This document shows, piece by piece, positions 7,446 through 11,596 of a stretch of DNA of 11,596 bases (positions are counted from its first letter, which is position 1; each line of letters begins with the position of its first letter). Below the pieces are notes generated by a model, which had not been told where the DNA came from, ran no database searches, and was given only the letters and a program-made list of their open reading frames with translations. The DNA is from Planctomycetaceae bacterium. Lineage in GTDB: Bacteria > Planctomycetota > Planctomycetia > Planctomycetales > Planctomycetaceae. Position numbers and translations under genes: made by a program. The stretch is from assembly GCA_020426425.1 (NCBI GenBank), contig JAGQQB010000073.1, forward strand, positions 1 to 11,596, written 5' to 3'.

Positions 7446-7508
7446 GATTCCCCCAGGCAGGCTGCGTGGAGAATCCGACAACAAGGGAGCGCGGATTCCC
7501 AGACGATG

Positions 7509-7597
7509 GACAGGATGGTTCGAATAAGTTGGAAACGACAACGGTTATGGACTCGCGCCGGGGAATCCGGGCGAGGGAAAGTCGCCATCATCCTGTC
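7509..7597. repeat. Long-spaced inverted repeat upstream of the ABC operon
   Basis: GACAGGATG (7509-7517) and CATCCTGTC (7589-7597) are perfect 9-base inverted copies separated by 71 bases. The distal arm overlaps the candidate -10 element of the ABC operon promoter. This could be a pair of operator half-sites or chance. Confidence 0.35.
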
Positions 7598-7615
7598 TCA
7601 ACCGAGCAACGTCAA
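7587..7615 (-). promoter_or_regulatory. Candidate sigma-70-type promoter for the ABC operon
   Basis: On the minus strand TTGACG (7615-7610, 5 of 6 to the -35 consensus) is followed after exactly 17 bases by GATGAT (7592-7587, 4 of 6 to the -10 consensus). It lies about 140 bases before the ATPase start at 7445, which leaves a long 5' leader. Planctomycete promoters are poorly conserved, so this is tentative. Confidence 0.33.
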
Positions 7616-7768
7616 CGGAAAGCGTCTTAAATCCCGGTTCAGATGATGGTTCAGTCGTTGCCAATCGTTACCGTTTACGTGGATTTCCCGTGCGGCAACT
7701 ACAGCGAAAGGCCAAGCCGCCCCGGCGAGACGCGGAATCGGGGGCGAGGATCATATCAGTCCCATTGC

Positions 7769-8152
7769 TCAGTTGGTGGGGGCAGGAGGAGAAGCGGGAT
7801 CGTTCGTCCCGGCCTGATCGCGAGCGGGATCTGCCGCAGTGTTGTCCAGTTGCTCGAGTCGCGACAGCAGAATGTCGACAGCATCGCGCCGTTCAAGAAA
7901 GCGAATCAGCTCTTCGTAGCCGCCGGCATCGGCAATGGCTGAGACAATTGGAGTGAGCATGTGCATCGCCTGTGCGCCGATGAAGTGCATGGGACGCGAC
8001 ATTTCCAGGAAGGCGATGGCGGGGGTGGTCATGCCGCGCCGCGTCAGTTCATGCACAAGCCGATCAACCAGTCCAGACTGGTGCTCCGAGAGTTCGGATT
8101 CCGCATCGCCCACAGCGAACGCATGTTCTGCCCAGTCGCGCCATGCATTCAT
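7769..8152 (-). CDS. Small conserved-looking protein of unknown function
   Basis: The 127-residue product has a helical, acidic N-terminal part, then a central core 'LVDRLVHELTRRGMTTPAIAFLE' with 'SRPMHFIGAQAMHMLTPIV' (about 28-70). It ends with 'EELIRFLERRDAVDILLSRLEQ' (80-101) and a Pro/Ala/Asp-rich disordered tail. The pattern 'R.....PAI.FLE..RP..F.G.QA...L.P' is one I associate with short uncharacterised bacterial proteins, recalled rather than searched. The central segment is hydrophobic enough for peripheral or single-pass membrane association. The frame has ATGs at 8173, 8167 and 8152; I chose 8152 because GGAGAGG lies six bases upstream of it. It is separated from the ABC operon downstream by 323 bases and from the VOC gene upstream by 427 bases, so it is probably transcribed alone. 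Confidence 0.65.
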   Translation of the reverse strand: MNAWRDWAEHAFAVGDAESELSEHQSGLVDRLVHELTRRGMTTPAIAFLEMSRPMHFIGAQAMHMLTPIVSAIADAGGYEELIRFLERRDAVDILLSRLEQLDNTAADPARDQAGTNDPASPPAPTN

Positions 8153-8259
8153 GCGAAACCTCTCCATCAACATAAGTGCCGGTCGCCAGGGGAACCAGCG
8201 CCGGGCTGTGTCTGCAAGAGAACCTCCGCTGAATGCCGGGGGATCTGATTTGCACAGAC

Positions 8260-8391
8260 CCGCAGATTAAGGTGGGCATCGCCGCCACAACTTGTGGGAG
8301 CTGTCAATTCGCCTCAAAGGACGAACCGCAGATATACACGCTGTTGCAGACTCACGAATCCCTGCGGACTGTAGTCGGGTCGGCAGATATT
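8260..8391. repeat. Three CSGCAGATWWW direct copies upstream of the small gene
   Basis: CCGCAGATTAA (8260-8270), CCGCAGATATA (8326-8336) and CGGCAGATATT (8381-8391) are near-identical 11-mers in the same orientation, spaced 66 and 55 bases apart. They lie upstream of the minus-strand gene starting at 8152. They could be binding sites of a regulator; chance cannot be excluded at this length. Confidence 0.3.
8285..8297. promoter_or_regulatory. Operator-like perfect dyad CCACAACTTGTGG
   Basis: The 13-mer is a perfect palindrome with 6-base arms around a central C. It begins five bases downstream (on the minus strand) of a perfect TTGACA (8307-8302), though no good -10 follows at normal spacing. 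It sits about 135 bases ahead of the small gene's start and could be an operator. Confidence 0.25.
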
Positions 8392-8409
8392 GATCCGGTG
8401 TCGAACACC

Positions 8410-8441
8410 GCAGAGGTCTCAAGGAAGCAAGCTTCCTCTGC
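8410..8441. repeat. Overlapping inverted repeats (alternative hairpins)
   Basis: AGGAAGC (8422-8428) and GCTTCCT (8431-8437) form a perfect 7-base stem with a two-base gap. GCAGAGG (8410-8416) and CCTCTGC (8435-8441) form another 7-base stem. The arms overlap at 8435-8437, so the two are mutually exclusive over those bases. No T-run follows on either strand. Confidence 0.4.
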
Positions 8442-8484
8442 ACCAAGGATAGGCTGGGTCCCGACCGCGGGCAAGGATGACATT

Positions 8485-8507
8485 GGGAGTAGGTCGAGGG
8501 GAGTAGG
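8485..8507. repeat. Purine-rich 9-base direct repeat
   Basis: GGGAGTAGG occurs at 8485-8493 and again at 8499-8507, 14 bases apart, with a further GGGAGT at 8506-8511. It is a short G-rich repeat in a non-coding spacer with no inferred function. Confidence 0.35.
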
Positions 8508-8557
8508 GAGTCGTTGATAAATGCGAATCGCTGTCGCCCACTCGCTCCACCCTCCAC

Positions 8558-8572
8558 GCGGCGTCCCGCCGC
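8558..8572 (-). terminator. GC-rich hairpin after the VOC gene, possible terminator without a U-tract
   Basis: GCGGCG (8558-8563) and CGCCGC (8567-8572) form a perfect 6-base GC stem with a three-base loop, seven bases past the VOC stop codon on the minus strand. The following bases are GTGGAGGG, not T-rich, so it lacks the second half of a classic intrinsic terminator. Confidence 0.27.
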
Positions 8573-8579
8573 CCCGCCG

Positions 8580-8897
8580 CTACAGCGATTCGGGGTCCAT
8601 CAGTTCGACGGCGTTGCCCGAGGGATCGCTGATGTAGATCGACCGAGTTCCATCGCGGTGCGTCTTCAGTTCGCCAAAGCTGCTCGCCTCGGGGCAGGTG
8701 AAGCCGACATGGGGCGGATGCTGATTCGGAATCACCAGCGCCAGGCTCGTGTTGGAGAATTTCAGCAATGCCCACGTCTCATCCTGGTAGGCGATCTCGC
8801 AACGAAAGGTCTCGCGATACCAGCGGACGCTCTCGGCAATGTCCTGGACCTGGATTGCGACATGGTGCAGTGTGTCGAGGGGGGAGGGGGTGGTCAT
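8580..8897 (-). CDS. VOC family protein (single glyoxalase/bleomycin-resistance-like domain)
   Basis: The 105-residue product is one vicinal-oxygen-chelate domain. It opens with 'LHHVAIQVQDIAESVRWYRE' (10-29), the beta-alpha start of the fold, with H12 at the first metal-ligand position. It ends with 'IYISDPSGNAVEL' (87-99), with E98 at the last ligand position; H63 in 'PPHVGF' may be another ligand. Family members include glyoxalase I, extradiol dioxygenases and fosfomycin- or bleomycin-resistance proteins. At this length it would act as a dimer with shared active sites. The reaction cannot be assigned. The ATG at 8897 has no convincing ribosome binding site. It faces the exported sugar enzyme gene across a 229-base divergent spacer. 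The domain call is secure; the substrate is open. Confidence 0.9.
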   Translation of the reverse strand: MTTPSPLDTLHHVAIQVQDIAESVRWYRETFRCEIAYQDETWALLKFSNTSLALVIPNQHPPHVGFTCPEASSFGELKTHRDGTRSIYISDPSGNAVELMDPESL

Positions 8898-9126
8898 AAT
8901 GGCACCGGGAGTGAGGGGTAAGTTCCTTGCTCACTGTATTTTCCGTCGTGGTGGCGGGTAATGCAAGGGGCCGTGTGGAGCAGCAGATTCATATGCACAT
9001 CGTCCGATTCAGTTGCCAACGACCGGGTCATTCCGTCAGGATATGCTAAGCGGAGGGGGTTGGTGCGCACTAGTGGCTCGCCGACCTTGCTCGTCGAACT
9101 CAGAACCCTTCTCAGACGGAACATCC

Positions 9127-11022
9127 ATGCGTTCACACCTCATCGCCGCATGCCTGATTTGCGGACTCGCCAGCCCGCTCCTGGCCCAAGTGCCAAATAC
9201 GTTGAGCCCCTCTGAAGTCCGGTCTGGCTGGAAGTTGTTGTTCGATGGGAAAACAACCAACGGCTGGCGGAACTTCAAGTCGGACGGTATCACCGATGGC
9301 TGGGTCGTGGAGAACGACGAACTGATCCGGAAAGAGAAAGGGGCCAAGGACATTCTCACCGTCGATCAATACGACGCGTTCGAACTGCTGCTGGAGTACA
9401 AGATTTCCGACGGCGGCAACAGCGGCCTGATGTTTCATGTGACCGAAGAAGCGAACACGCCCTGGCAGACTGGCCCGGAAGTGCAGATTCAGGACAATGT
9501 GAATGGGCACGATCCGCAGAAGGCTGGTTGGCTGTATCAACTGTATTCGCCTCGCCCAGTGCCGTTCACCGATCAGATTCCCGACGCGACACGGCCTGTC
9601 GGCGAGTGGAACCAGATCTACCTGCGAATCTCGCCTGAGCAATGCGAAATCGACATGAATGGCGTACGTTATGCGACCTTTCAAAAGGGGAACAAGGATT
9701 GGGACGCCCGGGTTGCTGAGAGTAAGTTCAGCAAGTTCCCACTGTTCGGCAAGCCGACCAAAGGGCACATCTGCCTGCAGGACCATGGCAATCTGGTGTC
9801 GTTTCGGAATATCAAGATTCGCGAGTTGAAGTCCGGTGAGCCAGTCCCGGAACCGATTGATGGGACGTTGCCTGTCGGTGTGGAACCAGCATTTCCCAAC
9901 GTAAAGTGGGAAGGCTGGAGCCCGGAAGATGAACAAGGTCGCGAGCAGACCTTCCGTCCGATCTATCTGACGCACGCCGGCGATGGTTCGAACCGACTGT
10001 TTGTCGCCGAGCAGAACGGCTCAATCTATTCGCTGCCAGCTGACCCGACCGCGACCGAAGCGAAGCGGATTCTCGACATCCGCGATCGGGTGAAGTACAG
10101 CGACCGTCAGAATGAAGAAGGGTTGCTCGGTCTGGCGTTCCATCCGCAGTTCAAGACGAACGGACAACTGTTCGTGTATTACACGCGCGAGGACGATGCG
10201 CACACGTCGGTCGTTTCGCGGTTCAAGGCGGACCCGAAGACGGGCATCGCCGACCCTGCCTCCGAGCAAGTGCTAATGACGATTGATCAGCCGTACTGGA
10301 ACCACAATGGTGGGACGATCGCCTTTGGTCCGGATGGGTATCTGTATATCGCGCTTGGAGATGGGGGCAGCGGAAACGATCCTCACGGCAATGCCCAGAA
10401 CGTGGAAGTCCTGCTGGGATCAATTCTGCGGATCGACGTGGACCACCACGACGAAGGTTTGGCTTACGCGATTCCCAAAGACAATCCGTTCGTGAACTCA
10501 CCCTTCGCCAATGCTGAGAAGGCCCGCAAGGAGATTTATGCTTACGGCGTCCGCAACATCTGGCGGATGGCGTTCGACCGTGAAACCGGCCTATTGTGGG
10601 CGGGGGACGTGGGGCAGAATCTGTGGGAGGAAATTGACATTATTACCAAAGGGGGCAACTACGGTTGGAACTTGCGGGAAGGTCACCATGTCTTTGGGAG
10701 TGTCAGCTCCGACGACCGCATGGATCTGATTGAACCGGTTTGGGAATACGATCACCAGATTGGTAAATCGATCACCGGCGGGACGGTGTACCGGGGGAGT
10801 AAGGTGCCAGAACTTATTGGTAAGTATCTGTATGCGGACTACGTGACCGGCAAGATCTGGGCTTTGAACTACGATACCGCCGCGAAAAAGGTTCTCAGCA
10901 ACGAGGCCATCCCGACCGACAAACTGCCGGTCATCACCTTTGGTGAAGATGAGAGCGGTGAGGTGTACTTCGGTGTGGTGACGAATACCGGACGCGGAAT
11001 CTACCGATTTGTTCGGAAGTAG
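9127..11022 (+). CDS. Secreted fusion: DUF1080 (3-keto-disaccharide hydrolase) domain + glucose/sorbosone dehydrogenase domain
   Basis: Taking the ATG at 9127 gives 631 residues beginning with a clear signal peptide (1-20, cleavage likely after 'SPLLA'). The frame is open 38 codons upstream, but that stretch is not export-like. Residues about 34-235 form a DUF1080 domain: 'WKLLFDGKTTNGWRN', 'NSGLMFHV', 'PEVQIQDN', 'PVGEWNQIYL' and 'GHICLQDHG..VSFRNIKIREL' are typical. Residues about 275-630 form a glucose/sorbosone dehydrogenase beta-propeller: 'EGLLGLAFHPQF' (331-342), 'NHNGGTIAFGPDGYLYIALGDGG' split at 392-414 with the likely catalytic base H393, 'YGVRNIWRMAFD' (R476), 'GDVGQN' and 'GGNYGWN' (509-515). 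Such propellers often use PQQ and calcium to oxidise sugars. There is no haem c motif, so electrons would leave by another carrier. Periplasmic or surface action on glycans is inferred. Alone on its transcript or read through into ptsI. Confidence 0.93.
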   Translation: MRSHLIAACLICGLASPLLAQVPNTLSPSEVRSGWKLLFDGKTTNGWRNFKSDGITDGWVVENDELIRKEKGAKDILTVDQYDAFELLLEYKISDGGNSGLMFHVTEEANTPWQTGPEVQIQDNVNGHDPQKAGWLYQLYSPRPVPFTDQIPDATRPVGEWNQIYLRISPEQCEIDMNGVRYATFQKGNKDWDARVAESKFSKFPLFGKPTKGHICLQDHGNLVSFRNIKIRELKSGEPVPEPIDGTLPVGVEPAFPNVKWEGWSPEDEQGREQTFRPIYLTHAGDGSNRLFVAEQNGSIYSLPADPTATEAKRILDIRDRVKYSDRQNEEGLLGLAFHPQFKTNGQLFVYYTREDDAHTSVVSRFKADPKTGIADPASEQVLMTIDQPYWNHNGGTIAFGPDGYLYIALGDGGSGNDPHGNAQNVEVLLGSILRIDVDHHDEGLAYAIPKDNPFVNSPFANAEKARKEIYAYGVRNIWRMAFDRETGLLWAGDVGQNLWEEIDIITKGGNYGWNLREGHHVFGSVSSDDRMDLIEPVWEYDHQIGKSITGGTVYRGSKVPELIGKYLYADYVTGKIWALNYDTAAKKVLSNEAIPTDKLPVITFGEDESGEVYFGVVTNTGRGIYRFVRK

Positions 11023-11098
11023 CCGCATTCCGTCGTGAATTCTCCCCGGTGGCCCGCACTTTGCGTGAACCGCCGGGGAATGCGGTTCCTCCAGGAGG
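11023..11098 (+). promoter_or_regulatory. Structured spacer between the sugar enzyme gene and ptsI (terminator or leader)
   Basis: Starting one base after the stop codon, CCGCATTCC (11023-11031) is a perfect 9-base complement of GGAATGCGG (11077-11085). Nested inside, TCCCCGGTGG (11043-11052) pairs with CCGCCGGGGA (11070-11079) in a 10-base stem with one U-G wobble. The two compete for 11077-11079. A third dyad, CCTCC-A-GGAGG (11088-11098), follows. The run CTTTT comes at 11106-11110, too far away for a classic terminator tail. Confidence 0.45.
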
Positions 11099-11136
11099 TG
11101 AGGGGCTTTTCAAGTTGTGCGAGGAGTTCGTCTGTC

Positions 11137-11596
11137 ATGTTGATTAAGCACGGGATTGCGGTCTCTCCTGGAGTCGCCATTGCGCAGGCACTGGTCCTGG
11201 GCGTGGAGGACTTTCGGATTCCGCGTCAAACGATCGACCTGACCGAAATAAAGGAAGGCTTTGATCCGACCGATGCGGAAGCTGCGCGGCTCAAGAGCGC
11301 GCTCAATCATCTGTGCGAGGAAATCGCTGGAAACGAGGCACTCGCTGCTGAGCATTTGGGCAAAGAGGCGGCGGCCATCTTCGCGGCCCACCTGCAGTTG
11401 TGCCGCGATCCCAAGTTGCTCCGAGAAATTGAAACTTTGATTCGGGGCGCGAACCACACGGCGGAATATGCGTCCAGTCAGGTTTTACGTCGCTACGCCA
11501 AGAGCTTGCAGAGCCTGGGGAACACCTATCTGGCGGAACGGGCGGCAGACATCTTCGATCTGGAACGTGGTTTGCTTCGCCATTTGCTCGGCGAGC
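11137..11596 (+). CDS. ptsI: Phosphoenolpyruvate-protein phosphotransferase (PTS enzyme I), N-terminal part, cut by the window
   Basis: The frame opens at ATG 11137, ten bases after a GAGGAG ribosome binding site, and runs without a stop through the right edge (about 153 residues of an expected 570-590). The start 'KHGIAVSPGVAIAQALVL' (residues 4-21) is the conserved opening of enzyme I. The helical HPr-binding region follows, and 'ERAADIFDLERGLLRHLLGE' near 134-153 matches the segment before the phospho-histidine domain. The active-site His, normally near residue 190, lies beyond the window. Enzyme I passes phosphate from PEP to HPr in the cytoplasm. In planctomycetes a complete set of sugar permeases is often absent, so a regulatory role is plausible but is knowledge of the group, not something visible here. 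No ptsH is seen upstream. Other PEP-utilising enzymes (PpsA, PPDK) start differently. Confidence 0.9.
   Translation, partial: MLIKHGIAVSPGVAIAQALVLGVEDFRIPRQTIDLTEIKEGFDPTDAEAARLKSALNHLCEEIAGNEALAAEHLGKEAAAIFAAHLQLCRDPKLLREIETLIRGANHTAEYASSQVLRRYAKSLQSLGNTYLAERAADIFDLERGLLRHLLGE

Larger units (their letters stand above)
7446..7768. other. 323-base non-coding leader/promoter region of the ABC operon
   Basis: The stretch lies between the ATPase start (7445) and the end of the small minus-strand gene (7769). It holds a candidate minus-strand promoter (7587-7615) and a long-range 9-base inverted repeat (7509-7517 with 7589-7597). I see no further gene with family-like features, and no tRNA or recognisable riboswitch. 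Confidence 0.5.
8153..8579. other. 427-base gene-free stretch with small repeats
   Basis: This stretch separates the small minus-strand gene from the end of the VOC gene. Open frames here lack family-like composition and I do not call a gene. It holds three related CSGCAGATWWW sequences, a CCACAACTTGTGG dyad, overlapping inverted repeats at 8410-8441, a purine-rich direct repeat at 8485-8507 and a GC hairpin just past the VOC stop. Confidence 0.5.

Noticed and set aside
8302..8307. Perfect TTGACA on the minus strand as a promoter for the small gene
   Set aside because: No acceptable -10 element lies 16-18 bases downstream, so I did not call a promoter.
8267..8557. 96-codon minus-strand frame in the spacer between the small gene and the VOC gene
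   Set aside because: Ser/Arg/Pro-rich with no recognisable motif or ribosome binding site, and it runs through the inverted repeats; more likely non-coding.
9013..9047. TTGCCA (9013-9018) and TATGCT (9042-9047) as a promoter for the sugar enzyme gene
   Set aside because: The spacer is 23 bases, too long for a sigma-70 promoter.
9133..9975. 280-codon minus-strand frame inside the DUF1080-GSDH gene
   Set aside because: Antisense of a gene with two confidently recognised domains; no family features of its own.
2..11596. Defence island, prophage, transposon or CRISPR content
   Set aside because: No nuclease, integrase, transposase, toxin-antitoxin or repeat-spacer pattern was found. The lone dynamin-like protein is not enough to claim a defence system.

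Overview
The window looks like chromosomal DNA from a planctomycete (order Planctomycetales, close to the Planctomicrobium/Schlesneria/Gimesia type). I infer this from the protein content: a secreted fusion of a DUF1080 (3-keto-disaccharide hydrolase) domain with a glucose/sorbosone dehydrogenase domain, an ABC-2 operon carrying a PVC-style 'GFRG...LW..A' helical-repeat protein, a dynamin-like GTPase with a 'DCPDPDSD' switch motif, moderately high GC, and few strong Shine-Dalgarno sites. No database search was possible. There is no rRNA, tRNA, insertion sequence, phage gene, CRISPR array or recognisable defence cassette. The content looks like ordinary core or lineage-specific chromosome rather than an accessory island.

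Layout. (1) 2-1471, plus strand: the C-terminal part of a membrane-anchored dynamin-like GTPase, cut by the left window edge. It converges with (2) a minus-strand pair, Nif3-like dinuclear metal protein (2739-1915) and DUF983 zinc-ribbon membrane protein (1924-1487), whose reading frames overlap by 10 bases. (3) 7445-2917, minus strand: a four-gene ABC-2 operon of ATPase, permease with a large soluble insert, membrane-anchored helical-repeat protein, and small four-helix membrane protein with a His-rich tail. The genes are spaced 69, -1 and 18 bases apart. A candidate promoter lies at 7587-7615, and a hairpin with the ATPase stop codon in its loop sits between ATPase and permease. (4) 8152-7769, minus: a small conserved-looking protein of unknown function. 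(5) 8897-8580, minus: a single-domain VOC protein. (6) 9127-11022, plus: the exported DUF1080-GSDH sugar enzyme. (7) 11137 to the right edge, plus: the N-terminal part of PTS enzyme I.

How the genes relate. The ABC operon is the only obvious multi-component system. The ATPase should power the permease, while the anchored 493-residue protein and the His-tailed membrane protein are co-transcribed partners of unknown role. The substrate is unknown; no marker gene for nitrous oxide reductase, gliding, lantibiotic or copper handling is present. The sugar enzyme and PTS enzyme I are on the same strand and separated by a structured 114-base spacer, but no shared pathway is evident. In Planctomycetes enzyme I is often regulatory rather than part of a sugar permease.

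The best candidate for something undescribed is the four-gene ABC-2 operon and the stop-codon-in-loop hairpin inside it. The two gene-free stretches over 300 bases (7446-7768 and 8153-8579) hold only candidate promoter and operator elements and small repeats.
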